Below, in pieces: positions 11,339-22,349 of a stretch of DNA of 64,000 nucleotides (its first letter is position 1; every line of letters begins with the position of its first letter). Location: contig CM065397.1 in the NCBI GenBank assembly GCA_033060915.1, forward strand, positions 29,031,001 through 29,095,000, read 5' to 3'. This DNA is from Euryodendron excelsum. Its lineage: Eukaryota > Streptophyta > Magnoliopsida > Ericales > Pentaphylacaceae. Under the pieces are notes generated by a model. The model worked only from the letters and a program-made list of their open reading frames with translations. It was not told the origin of the DNA and did not search any database. The translations under genes were made by a program, and so were the position numbers.

Positions 11339-14124
11339 ATGTCGTTTGCTTGCTGGAATGTGAAAGGTTTCAATGATCTCTCTAGGCTGAGAGAAATAAA
11401 AGATTTTGTTCGGTGCCACAACATTTGGTGTTTTGGTTTTGTAAACACTAGAGTCAAGTTAGAGAATAGGGATTCAATTTGTCTTGGGTTGATGAAGAAT
11501 TAGGATTTCATCCATAATTATAACACTAATGGGGATGGTAGAATTTGGGTTGGGTGGAATTCGAATTTTATGAAATTGGATGTTCTAAGCATGACTAACC
11601 AAATTATTCATTGTAAGATCTTTCTTATTGAGCAGAAGATCCATTGCTATATTTCTTTCGCTTATGGTTTACATACTGTAACACTTAAGAAAGCAGCTTT
11701 GGAGGGATCTTGAGCAACATGCAAATCTGGTCTATAATGAACGTTGGCTTGTCGTGGGTGATTTTAATGCTATAAGATCTCCTTTTGAGAGAAGGGGGGG
11801 AAGCACTGATTGGCCTGGTTTCATGGATGAATTTAATGAGTGTCTTGTGGAGGCTGAGCTAGATGATCTTCGATATGGGGATTTCCATTTTACTTGGAAC
11901 AATGGATGTGCTAAGAATTATATCCTAAGAAAAATTGATAGAGCTCTTGTTAACAACTACTAGAACTCTATATTCAGATTTTCTTCAGCTAAATTCTTTC
12001 CTTTTGGGGTCTCAAATCATAGCCCTATTTTGATTCGGTTGGGGTTCCATATGAAGGAAAGTACTAAACCATTTAAGTTCTTTAATTTTTGGGCTGAGTA
12101 TGAGGAGTTTTTGCCTATGATGCAACAAGCTGGGAATACTGTTTTTGACGGGTACCCAATGTACAAAGTTTCTAAGAAGCTGAAGATGGTGAAATCTAGT
12201 TTGAAGGAGCTAAATAAGAAGAAATGTTATGATATTTCGCTGCGGGTTAATGAAGATAGAGAGGAGTTGCTTAATCTTCAAAGACAGTTACAGGCAAATG
12301 GTGGGGATTCTGGGCTCTTGGCCAAGGAGAAAGAGAGCCTTTCCCAACTTAATGCTTTGAATAACCAAGAGGAGAGCTTTGCCAAGCAAAAGAGTAGAAT
12401 TCTGTGGCTGAATGAAGGGGATCAAAACACCAATTTTTTCTTTAAGTCAGTAAGGAATAGAGCTAATAGGAATAAAATCTCCTCCATAAAGAAGGAAGAC
12501 AGTACTGTAGTAGAAGATATTAAAGAGGTCAAAGAGGAATTTGTAAAGTACTTCCAGAACTTGTTGGGGAAGGAAAATGATGTGAAGTATCCAGGGAAGC
12601 AAGAACTTCAGCAATATATTAGTAGAGTGATTTCTGAAGAAGCTGCTGCAAATATGGACAGGAATGTCACGGAAGATGAGATTAAGCAAGTGCTCTTTAA
12701 CTTAAATCGAAACAAGGCCCTTGGTCCTGATGGTTTCAATGGTTTTTTCTCTAAAAAAGCTTGGCCTATAGTTGGAAAGGAGGTGGTTGTTGCCATTAAA
12801 TCATTTTTTGATTCTGGTTGTTTGCTAAAGGAAGTCAATGCTACCATTGTAGCCTTAATCCCCAAAGTTCCTATTCCCACAACCTTAAAGGACTATCAAC
12901 CTATCTCTTGTTACAATACTCTGTACAAATGCATTACTAAGATTATTGCAGAAAGAATTAAGAGTTTGCTGCCTTTGGTTATTGATGAAGCCCAATCAGC
13001 TTTTATTCAAGAAAGAAAGATTAGTGATAACATCTTACTTGCTCAAGAACTTGTGAGAGGCTATCATAAGAACACCAAGTTGGCTAAATGTGCTTTGAAG
13101 GTAGATCTTATGAAGGTCTATGACTCAGTCAGATGGGAATTCGTGTTGGAGTTTTGGAGCTTATGGGATTTCCAGGGAAGCTAAGGAATTGGATACAGGT
13201 TTGCATCTCTACTCCTATGTACTCAATCAGCCTTAATGGTGCCTTGGAGGGTTTCTTTCCTGGAGCTAAAGGCCTAAGGCAAGGTGATCCTTTATCCCCT
13301 AACTTATTTGTAATTTGTATGAATGTTCTATCTCAAATTATTCAGTAGCAAGTAAAGAGGAACCCCAATTTTCAGTTTCATTGGAGATGCAAGAAAACTA
13401 GCTTAACTCACCTTTGTTTTGTTGATGACTTGATGCTTTATTGCAAGGGTGAGATTGCTTCTGCTAGTATTTTAAAGGAGACTTTGGATATATTTTTTGA
13501 ATTCTCAGGTATTGTTCCAAATTGTGCCAAGAGTAATATATTTCTCACTGGTTTGGATGATTAAGGGAGAGAGCAATTGTTAAATCTCTTCAAGTTCCAG
13601 CCAGGTGGGCTTCCAATTCGATACCTAAGGGTTCCCCTTATTTCTTCTAAGCTGAAACCTGAAGATTGCAATAACTTGGTTGATAGAATTGTGAGTAAGG
13701 CCAAGTCTTGGACTGGTAAGTTCCTCTCTTATGTTGGCAGGTTACAGCTCATCAAATCAGTCTTATTTAGCATGCAAAGCTACTGGTGTGCCCATTCCAG
13801 AGCTTTTCTTTGGAAAGGGCCTGATTTAAAGAGTACTAGAGCTAAGGTTAATTGGGAAGAGGTTACTAAACCAAATGATGAAGGTGGTCTAGGCATAAAG
13901 AAGTTGGTGGATTGGAACCAAGCCAATATCACTAGATACATCTGGTTGTTGTGCCAATCTTCTACAACCTCTTGTTGGGTGAAGTGGGTCAAAGATAACC
14001 TTCTAGTTAGAAGTCAATTCTGAGTGGCTAAGGTTCCTTGGGATTGCTCTTGGACTTGGAGGAAAATTTTGCACCTAGGAGATATCATTAGGCCTTTGAT
14101 CAAGTAGAAAATTGGGGAAGGCTC
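11339..14124 (+). pseudogene. LINE C ORF2 (endonuclease / RT), broken and 3' cut
   Basis: The start ATG is at 11339. The endonuclease spans 11339-12060 (CWNVKG, MGDFNAIRSPFE and a variant of SDHSPIL reading SNHSPIL). The RT begins in a 384-residue open stretch at 12030-13184 (NKALGPDGFNGFF, IPKVPIPTTLKDYQPIS, KVDLMKVYDSVRWEF). The palm motif near 13415-13440 reads FVDDLMLY, where most copies have FADD. Frame breaks occur at 11500, 11700, 11963, 13184, 13348 and 13564. It ends at the inversion breakpoint before the zf-RVT region; the C-terminus is the minus-strand part at 8211-8944. Confidence 0.85.
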
Positions 14125-14138
14125 ATAGGTGGTAACCC
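14125..14138. repeat. Target-site duplication of LINE B/C, right copy
   Basis: Exact second copy of ATAGGTGGTAACCC (see 7962-7975). Element O pol resumes here on the minus strand. Confidence 0.85.
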
Positions 14139-15004
14139 ACTAGGCACATCGGTAGGAAACACATACTTATATTCCTGTAACAAAGAGACAACAACACTAG
14201 GCAAAGATTCATCAAGTTTGTTAGCATTAAAACATGCCTCCTTGTACAATAGTACAAATATAGGCTTGTTCGTATAAAAAGCACCCTTGACATCATTCTC
14301 CTTAGCATAAAAACTCACTTGTTTTTTTGTTTCTCTCTCATTTTTTTTCACACTCTCTTTTCTTTTCACTCTTCTTTTTCTGGTCACTCATTTTTTTCTT
14401 TTCACTCTCTTTTTCATTATTATTTTTTGAATTTTCATTCTCACAATTCTTTTTCAACCGATTCTCTCTTTTTAGTTTCATTTGATCTTCATACACTTGT
14501 CTTGGAGTCAATGGGACAAGAGTAATGGTTCTGTTGTTCTTTACAAAAGAATGCATATTTTGAACTGGTCATGAGTGACCTTCCTGTCAAATTGCCATAG
14601 TCTGCCCAATAATATGTGACCCACTTGCATTGGAGCAACATCACAAAGTACTTCATCCTTGTACTTTCCAATTGAAAGAGCAACTTATACAATCTAGGGT
14701 GTTTCAAGATAGATAAATTTAATTTTTCAACTAGTGTAGTGCTAGCCTCATTAGTACAATTTCCCCCATCAATGATCCTACTAAATACCTTGCTACTGAT
14801 GTTGCACCTGGTATAAAAAATGTTCTCCCTTTTTTGTTCCATGTCATCGTCTTCGACTTGAGTACTTAAAGCATGCCTAGCCACAAGTGACTTCTCCTCC
14901 ACCGGATACTCCACATTGTCCGCACACGATGGCATGTGGCCATTATTGCTATCGCCTTCGGTTTCCACTTCTCCATCAGCACGTGCGATCATGGTCCTCT
15001 CTTA
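14126..15004 (-). pseudogene. Element O protease and linker region, broken
   Basis: The part of O's pol between the gag knuckle and RT. It begins at the edge of nested element M and runs to the LINE B/C junction. 14489-14992 has the aspartic-protease stretch; the active-site region reads IIDGGNCTNEAST, with asparagine where element L has serine. 14100-14387 has the Lys/Glu-rich linker and the segment before RT (LYKEACFNANKLDESLPSVV, PTDVPSGLPP). A frameshift lies near 14700. The counterpart in element L lies at about 63000-63900. Confidence 0.8.
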
Positions 15005-15656
15005 TGATGAGAATCAACAAGCACCATTAAAGGATCCATTACATGTTCTAATTGAGCTTATTACAAGAGTAAGATCCAAGAAGCTCAAAAAAGCAATTAA
15101 TGGACTGATTCTAAAATGGGGCATTCCAAGCTTGGCCCAAAAGAAGATGAAGGCATAATAAATCTAATTGATTGGTTGATTGCCATCAATTAGGGGTTAA
15201 TTTGTAGTCTTTTGAGTAATCTTTTGACTTGGCTAAATTAATTGAATAATTTGTAATCTTTTGAGTTAGCTAATTGATTGGTAGATTGCCCATCAATTAG
15301 GGGCAGATTTGTAGTTCCCTTTTCTCGACCATGTTCTATAAATAACATGCATTCTTTTTAATGAAGGAGACATTGAATTGAGATAACAAAACACGTGTGT
15401 TGTTTCTTTTATTGGTTCTTCAAAGAGCTTGTGAACTTATCAAGGATTCTTTCTTGTGGCATTCAAATTTTATATATTCGGTTCGTGATTCCATATAATC
15501 ATTGGGTCGGGGTTAGTTACTCTATACCTTCGGTTCACATTTTAGTTATAAGTGTTGGATCAGGGTTTCTCTCAAAATCTAACTTTTAGCTTTCTTGGAC
15601 AAGTATTTCGATATTGTTGTTGGGTCTCAATGCGTGTTGGTTTGAGGTTCGCATCA
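15005..15656 (+). repeat. Element M 5' LTR
   Basis: Starts TGATGAGAATCAACAAGC and ends GGTTCGCATCA, giving short inverted ends TGATG/CATCA. A TATA-like box (CTATAAATAACATGC) is at about 15341-15355. The U3 part holds tandem copies of an AATTGATTGG...CCATCAATTAG unit at about 15163-15310. The first about 100 bases encode the same ITRVRSKKLKKA-like motif found at the end of pol. It is shorter than the 3' LTR because of internal deletions, so the element is not recent. Confidence 0.9.
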
Positions 15657-15658
15657 TT

Positions 15659-15670
15659 TGATATCAGAGC
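15659..15670 (+). promoter_or_regulatory. Element M primer binding site
   Basis: TGATATCAGAGC lies two bases after the LTR end. It differs by one base from the plant initiator-Met tRNA complement TGGTATCAGAGC used by many plant retrotransposons to start minus-strand synthesis. Confidence 0.85.
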
Positions 15671-16368
15671 CAAGTTCTAAAATCAGGTTTTCTATCCTTT
15701 TATCTCTTGTTTCCTGCTATCATCCATCATGTTCCATTTGTATTCATTACTCTTTGTTCTTGCCTTGTGTTGTACACCAAGTTCAAAAAAAAAAAAAAAA
15801 AATCAGGTTTACTGCCCTTTAATCTTTTGTTCTTGCTATCGTTCATTGTGTTCCATTATTGTTCATTACTCCTTGTTCTTACCTTGTGTCATACACCAAG
15901 TTCAAAAAAAAAAAAAAGGAAAGAAAAGAAAAGAGATTTCAAAAAAAAAAAAGTGATACTGAGGCAACAAATACTATCATGCACCACACTTATCAAAGTT
16001 TTTTGTTCTTGAATCGTGACTTTTGTACTTTTCATTCTAAAAAAAAAAATATGACTTCGGTCCTTTTCGTTTGATTCATTGATTCGATAATATTTTTCTT
16101 ACCGTCAATATTGGTTTAAATACTACAAGTTGAATTTCTTGAGCAAGTTTATTAGTTTAATGAAGAATTGAAAAGAGGGAAGCTAGGAGTGGAAAAAGGC
16201 AAGAGAGTGTGAGACTAATATCAGAAAAAAAGCCAATTTCAGAGTGAAACACGAGAGCAAGTGACACAGGTGAGGGATTGTTGCTAACATTTCTCTATAG
16301 CTTCAAACAAGAAAATGTCTTTCAAGGACGACACATGACATAAAGAAGGACGGAAGGAGTCTTTCTTC
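15671..16368 (+). other. Element M untranslated leader with duplicated A-tract unit
   Basis: Non-coding leader between the primer site and gag. A unit of about 120 bases, running from AATCAGGTTT to CACCAAGTTC plus a run of A, occurs twice in tandem (15681-15800 and 15801-15917). More A-rich tracts follow to about 16055. No gene is seen. Confidence 0.7.
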
Positions 16369-16621
16369 ATGTTACAGGCTATGCAACAACAATTTGAACG
16401 CATAAATGTGATATTTAATGAAATTTGGGATCGGATGCATCGGCAAGACACTGCTATTACTACTTGGCGCGGGGGGCATCCTCAAAGAGATCCTAATGCT
16501 AGGAGGCAAGAAAGGCGTGCTCTAGTGGATGGTGTTGATGGCGACCATGAGGATGAGTTCGAAGATGAAGAGGATCAAGCTTCTTTGAATGGTGAGGGCA
16601 GGTTCGTACTAAGGGGTGAAA

Positions 16622-16626
16622 GGCGT
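16622..16626. repeat. Target-site duplication of solo LTR, left copy
   Basis: GGCGT, repeated at 17417-17421. Removing the LTR plus one copy restores the continuous gag order seen in element K (GAAAGGCGTGATAGAG). Confidence 0.88.
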
Positions 16627-17416
16627 TGATGAGGACATCAAGGCTATCAAGACTCATGGTCCGGTTCAAGTTCCAATTGGTCCAGTGACGAGGGCACAAG
16701 CTAAGAGATTCAAAGAAGAGATGAATAACCTAGTCCGAAGAGTTCTACAACAAGGAGAAAATATGCTCACCACCGAGAGTGAACAAAGCTTGGTTTTAAT
16801 TCTCAAATTTGATCCGGGAGAGAACCAATCCACCATACACGTGCAAGGGAGGTCTCAATCAGATGTGGACGTATTTCACTAAGTCATATACGTCCAAGTG
16901 GGCTCACAATCTGATGTGGCTTAATTGACTAGCAATAAATCAGATGGAGATTCGAATTTGAAATTTGAATTTGAATTTTTTTGAATTTCCTTGATTTAGT
17001 TTGGTTTTGGAAAGGATTAGATTTATATTGATTTGGATCAGATTTGGAAGATTGTATTGGCTAGGAAGTAATTAAGGAAATCTCCAAAGATTAGAATATT
17101 CTAGAGATCTTATCATGTAAGCCTATAAAAGGGCTCTTGGTTGTCAAATTCGAAATCAATGAATATTTGGTGAGATTTCTATATTCTTCTTGAGTTTCTT
17201 GAAGAACTAATTCAAACTTATCAAGGGATTCCTTGTGGCGTTCAAACCAGACTTATCAAACGAATCATCCATTCCCGTTTGTGGCGTCTTCACCATACCA
17301 AGGTTCTTGCTTTGCTAAGCAACGAATCGCGATTTCCTTCAAGCTTGTAGGTTCTTTGGTCTTGTTTTCCAGATTTGGTGTCGGGTTTCGTCACATTGTT
17401 GGCAAGGTTCGTATCA
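16627..17416 (+). mobile_element. Solo LTR of a second CRM-like subfamily
   Basis: 790 bases starting TGATGAGGACATCAAGGC and ending GGTTCGTATCA, with a perfect 5 bp duplication GGCGT on both sides. The first about 120 bases encode VPIGPVTRAQAKRFKEEMNN, the 3' end of this clade's pol reading into the LTR. A TATA-like box (CTATAAAAGGGC) is at about 17123-17134. The sequence differs from the LTRs of M, K, O and L, so it is another subfamily. A solo LTR arises by recombination between the two LTRs of a full element. Confidence 0.9.
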
Positions 17417-17421
17417 GGCGT
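17417..17421. repeat. Target-site duplication of solo LTR, right copy
   Basis: GGCGT; second copy of 16622-16626. Confidence 0.88.
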
Positions 17422-18205
17422 GATAGAGTTTTTCGAAGAGATCCAAGATGACGAGATAGAATAGACAGAAACCTAGGAAACATCAAAATGAAGATACCAT
17501 CGTTTCAAGGGAAAAATGATCCTAAAGCATACTTGGAATGGGAGAAGAGGGTTGAGTTGATTTTTGAGTGCCACTACTGTTCCGAGGAGAAAAAGATAAA
17601 ACTCGATGTCATTGAGTTTACTGATTATGCTATTATATGGTGGGATCAACTTGTGATGAACAAAAAGAAAAACTGTGAAAGGTCCATTGAGACGTGGGAG
17701 GAAATGAAGGCCATCATGAGGAGGCAGTTTGTCCCTAGTCATCATCAAGGAAAATGAAGGCCACATTGGCAATGAAGGCCACCATGAGGAGTGTGGATGA
17801 CTACTACAAGGAGATTGATATCCCCATGATTCGGGCTAACGTAGCGGAGGATAGAGAAGCTACCATGGCAAGGTTTTTGAATGGGCTGAATCAGGACATT
17901 GCCAATGTGGTCGAGTTAGAACACTATGTGGAGCTGAAGGACATGGTTCACATGACAATAAAGGTGGAGTGGCAGCTTAAAAGAAAAAGAACTCAGTTAC
18001 CTCAAAATCCGAGCTCCTCTACTTCATGGAGGTCGAATTAGAGGAAAGATAAAGGGGCTGTTTCTAAGTCCAAAACTGAACCACCAAAAAGGAGAGATGA
18101 AGTTCCTAGTGACAACAAAGGTAAATCTAAATCCCAAACTCGTAATCGTGATATTAAGTGTTTTCTTTATTTGAAAGTAGGTCACATTGGTTCACAATGC
18201 CCAAA

Positions 18206-21200
18206 TAAGAGGACCATGATTGCCCGTGTTGATGGAGAAGTGGAAGCCAAATGTGATAGCAATGATGACCACATGTCGTCGCTTGCAGATACTTGTGACA
18301 ATGATGTAGAGTATCCGGTGGAGGGCGAGTCACTTGTGACTAAGCATGCTTTAAGTGCCAAAGTCAAAGAGGATGACATGGAACGACAAAGGAAGAACAT
18401 TTTTCATACTAGGTGCCACGTCAACAACAAGGTATGTAGTATGATCATTGATAGGGGAAGTTGCACTAATGTAGCTAGCACTACTCTTGTTGAAAAATTG
18501 AATTTATCTACCTTGAAACACCTTAGACTGTAAAATTGCAGTGGTTGAATGATTGTGGGGAGGTTAAGGTGAATAAACAAGTGCTAGTTTCTTTTTCAAT
18601 TGGAAAGTACAAGGATGAAGTACTTTGTGATATTGTTCCAATGCAAGCAGGTCACATATTATTGGGCAGGCTATGGCAATTTGACAGGAAGGTCACTTAT
18701 GACGAGTTTAAGAATAGACAGTCTTTTGTTAATGACAACAAAACTATTACTCTTGTCCCAATGACTCCAAGACAAGTGTATGAAGATCAAACAAAATTGA
18801 AAAGAGAGAATGAGTTAAAAAAAAATTGTGAGACAGAAAATTAAAAAAAAAGATGATGAAAAAGAGAGTGAAAAGAAAGCAGAGCGTGAAAAAATGAGAG
18901 AGACAAAAAAACAAGTGAGTTTTTATGCTAAGGCGAGTGATGTCAAGAGTGTTTTTTTATACAAACCAACCTATATTTGTACTATTGTACAAAGAGGCAT
19001 GTTTTGATACTAACGAACTTGACAAATCTTTGCCTAGTGTTGTCTCTTTGTTGCAGGAATATGAGGATGTATTTCCTATCGATGTGCCTAGTGGGTTGCC
19101 ACCTATTAGGCGAATAGAGCATCAAATTGATTTCGTGCTAGGTGCGTCAATTCCTAACCGACCAGCGTATAGGAGTAATCCGGAGGAGACAAAGGAACTT
19201 CAAAGGCAAGTAGAGGAGTTACTGGCCAAAGAACACGTGAGAGAGAGTATGAGTTCGTGTGCGGTATCGGTGCTACTTGTACCCAAGAAGGATGGAACTT
19301 GGAGAATGTATGTTGATTGCAGGGCTATCAACAACAATAGACCTCCCATTCCAAGGCTAGATGACATGTTGAATGAGTTGCATGGGTCATGTATTTTCAC
19401 AAAAATTGATTTGAAAAGTGGGTATCATCAAATTAGGATGAAAGAGGGTGATGAATGGAAAACTACCTTTAAAACTAAATATCGATTTTATGAGTGGTTG
19501 GTTATGCCTTTTGGTCTAACTAATGCACCATGTACATTCATTGCGTGCGTTTATAGGCAGATTTGTTATGATCTATTTTGATGACATTTTGGTGTATAGC
19601 AACAGCTTAGATGAGCATATTGATCATTTGCATTGTGTGCTTGATGTTTTGAGATAAGAAAAACTATATGCCAATTTAAAGAAATGTTCCTTTTGCATGG
19701 ATAAAGTTGTGTTTCTTGGTTATGTTATTAGCGTAAAAGGAATTGAGGTGGATGTGGAAAAGATAAAGGCTATCAAGGAATGGCCCACACCTAAGTCAAT
19801 CATAGAGGTAAGAAATTTTCATGGTTTGGTTAGTTTTTATCAGTGATTCGTCAAAGATTTCAGTACATTAACCGCACCACTCACTGAAATTGTTAAAAAA
19901 TCCATGGGTTTTAAATGGGGTGGTGAGCAAGATCGTGCATTTCATGAGATTAAAGAAAGGTTGTATGGTGCTCCTTTATTAGCATTACTTGATTTTCTAA
20001 AATTTTTGAAATTGAATGTGATGCCTCAGGAATAGGTATTGGAGTTGTTTTGATGTAGGAGAAGCGCCTAATAGCTTATTTTAGTGTAAAGCTAAATGGG
20101 GCAGCTTTGAACTACCCATCATATGACAAGGAAGTTTATGCATTGGTGTGAGCATTGGAGACTTGGTAACATTACCTTTGGTTGAAAGAATTTGTCATAC
20201 ATACCGACCATGAGTCCCTAAAGCACTTGAAAGGATAAGGTAAGTTAAATAGAAGGCATGCCAAGTGGATGGAATTCATTGAGACTTTCCCTTATGTAAT
20301 AAAATACAAACAAGGTAAGGAAAACATTGTGGCTGATCCATTATCAAGAAGGTATGCTCTTGTCTCTACTTTAAATACAAAGTTATTGGGATTTGAACTT
20401 GTTAAGGAACTATTTGCTAAAGATGATGACTTTGCTAATGTGCATGGAGCATGTGAAAAAGCAACGTTTGATATGTTCTATAGACTAGATAGGTATTTGT
20501 TTAGGGAGAATAAACTTTGTGTGCCTAAGTTCTATACGAGAGTTGCTTGTATGTGAGGCACATAGAGGTGGTTTGATGCGTCATTTTGGTGTAAGGAAGA
20601 CTTCAGATGTGTTGCATGAACATTTTTTTGGCCAAAGATGAAATGTGACGTAGAGAGAATTTCTACTAGATGCGTTACATGTAGGTAGGCCAAATCTAGA
20701 GTCTTACCACATGGATTATATACTCTTTTACCTGTACCTACTACACCTTGGGTAAATATTTCTATGGACTTTGTTTTAGGTTTGCCTAGGTCAAGGAAAG
20801 GAAGGGATTCAATTTTTGTGTTTGTTGATAGGTTTTCTAAGATGGCACATTTCATCTCTTGTCATAAAACAGATGGCGCAACCCACATTGTTGATTTGTT
20901 CTTTCAAGAGATAGTATGACTCCAGGGTGCTCCTAGGAGTATTGTATCTAATCGTGATATTAAGTTCCTTAGCTATTTTTGAAAAGTCTTGTAGGGAAAG
21001 TTGGGAGCTAAATTGTTGTTTTCGACTACTTGTCATCCCCAAATAAATAGACAAACCTAGGTAATGAATGGAACTTTATCTACTTTGTTGCGTACTATAA
21101 TTCAAAAGAACTTGAAAAATTGGAAGAATTGTTTGCTATTCATTGAGCTAGCATATAATCAGAGTGTTCATTTTACTACAGACTTTTCACCATTTGAGAT

Positions 21201-21735
21201 TGTTTATAGTTTTAATTCATTAACTCCCTTACATTTGCTGCCTTTCCCAGTTAATAAAAGGACTAATTTGGATGGTCAAAAGAAGGCTGAAATGGTGAAG
21301 AAACTCTATGTGTCTGGCAACACATAGAGAAGAAAAATGAGCAATATGCAGCCAAAGCCAACAAGGGCTGTAGACAAGTCATTTTTGAACCGGGTGATTG
21401 GGTTTGGGTGCATATGAGAAAGGAAAGATTTCCAGCTCGTAGGTTGTCCAAACTACATCTTAGAGGAGATAGTCTGTTTCAAGTCCTGGAGCAGCTCAAC
21501 AATGATACTTAGAAGTTGGATCTTCCAAGTGAGTATAACATTAGTGCCACATTTAATGTTTCTGATCTCTCTCTTTTTGATGAAGGTGACGATTCGGGGA
21601 CAAATCCTTTTGAAAAAAGAGGGAATGATGAGAATCAACAAGCACCATTAAAAGATCCATTACATGTTTCAATTGGGCCTATTACAAGAGCAAGATCCAA
21701 GAAGCTCAAAAAAGCAATTAATGGGCTGATTTATG
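18206..21735 (+). pseudogene. Element M pol (protease, RT, RNase H, integrase), broken
   Basis: Protease region 18206-18850: the active site reads [12 protein letters not shown], with arginine where element L has glycine. A Lys/Glu-rich linker follows. RT at 19020-19800 has [31 protein letters not shown] and [10 protein letters not shown] (YFDD at 19574-19585). A short deletion before it removes the [13 protein letters not shown] segment and shifts the frame at about 19544. RNase H and integrase follow with many stops. In integrase the second catalytic aspartate is asparagine (SNRD, about 20948-20959) and the glutamate codon near 21060 is a stop. The frame runs into the 3' LTR (TRARSKKLKKAINGLIYEIW, about 21680-21735). 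It is dead. Confidence 0.82.
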
Positions 21736-22349
21736 AGATTTGGGCTGATTCTAAAATGGGATATTTCAAGCTTGGCCCAAAAGAAGATGAAGGCATAATA
21801 AATCTATTCAAGCTCTTGATAGGGCTGATTAGTCCCCGTTTGATTTGGCTAATTGATTGGTTTATTGTCATCAATTAGGGATTGATTTTTAGTTTTTTGA
21901 GTAATTTTTTGACTTGGCTAAATTGATTGGATAATTTGTAGTCTTTTGAGTTAACTAATTGATTGGCTGATTGCCCATCAATTAGGAGCTGATTTGTAGT
22001 CCCCTTTTCTCAACTATGTTCTATAAATAGCATGCACTCTTTGTAATGAAGGAGACGTTGAATTGAGATTAAAAAAAAAAAAAAAAAACACGTGTGTTGT
22101 TTCTTCTATTGGTTCTTCAAAGAGCTTGTAAACTTATCAAGAATTCTTCCTTGTGGCATTCAAATTTTATACCTTCGGTTTGTGATTCCATAGAATCATT
22201 GGGTCGAGATTAGTTACTCTATACCTTTGGTTCACATTTCAGTTATAAGTGTTGGGTCGTGGTTTCTCTGAAAATCTGACTCCAAGCTTTCTTGAGCAAG
22301 TATTCTGATATTGTTGTTGGGTCTTAACGTTGGTTTGAGGTTCACATCA
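21626..22349 (+). repeat. Element M 3' LTR
   Basis: Starts TGATGAGAATCAACAAGC straight after the purine tract AAAAAAGAGGGAA and ends TTCACATCA. A TATA-like box (CTATAAATAGCATGC) is at about 22021-22035. A run of about 19 A lies at 22070-22088. The 5 bp TCTTA follows at 22350, repeating 15000-15004. Confidence 0.9.

Larger units (their letters stand above)
7976..14124 (-). mobile_element. LINE copy B/C with a 5' inversion (twin priming)
   Basis: One LINE insertion made of two parts in opposite orientation. 7976-8944 is the 3' end on the minus strand: poly(T), 3' UTR and the ORF2 C-terminus. 8976-14124 is the rest of the element on the plus strand, from the 5' UTR through ORF1 and ORF2, ending at GGGGAAGGCTCATA. 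About 80 bases of the element between the two break points are missing. About 31 bases at 8945-8975 match neither part. A 14 bp direct duplication flanks the whole. This is the expected product of twin priming, and the inverted part reaches the family's 5' end. Confidence 0.85.
16369..18200 (+). pseudogene. Element M gag, broken
   Basis: Gag forms the virus-like particle and binds element RNA. Coding begins about 16369 (MLQAMQQQFERINVIFNEIWD), is interrupted by a solo LTR at 16627-17416, and resumes at 17420 ([21 protein letters not shown], 17488-17757). Part of the capsid near FVPSH is lost: the segment present in element K (DLYQKFQSLTQ) is replaced by a scrambled KATLAMKATM stretch at 17757-17785. 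The knuckle at 18159-18200 reads CFLYLKVGHIGSQC, so its second cysteine has become tyrosine. Confidence 0.82.
15005..22349 (+). mobile_element. Gypsy element M (CRM-like), complete but dead
   Basis: A complete plus-strand LTR retrotransposon nested in element O. Its LTRs are at 15005-15656 and 21626-22349. The 5 bp duplication TCTTA flanks it exactly (15000-15004 and 22350-22354). A Met-type primer site, leader, gag and pol follow in order. A solo LTR of another subfamily splits gag. Pol has many stops and frameshifts, and integrase catalytic residues are lost. Confidence 0.92.

Noticed and set aside
14319..14525. Plus-strand Phe/Ser-rich open frame
   Set aside because: It is the antisense of the Lys/Glu-rich linker of element O pol; the same kind of shadow appears opposite element L at 63182-63385.
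15163..15310. Repeated AATTGATTGG units as a possible CRISPR array
   Set aside because: Units are adjacent, diverged, without unique spacers, and lie inside plant retrotransposon LTRs.
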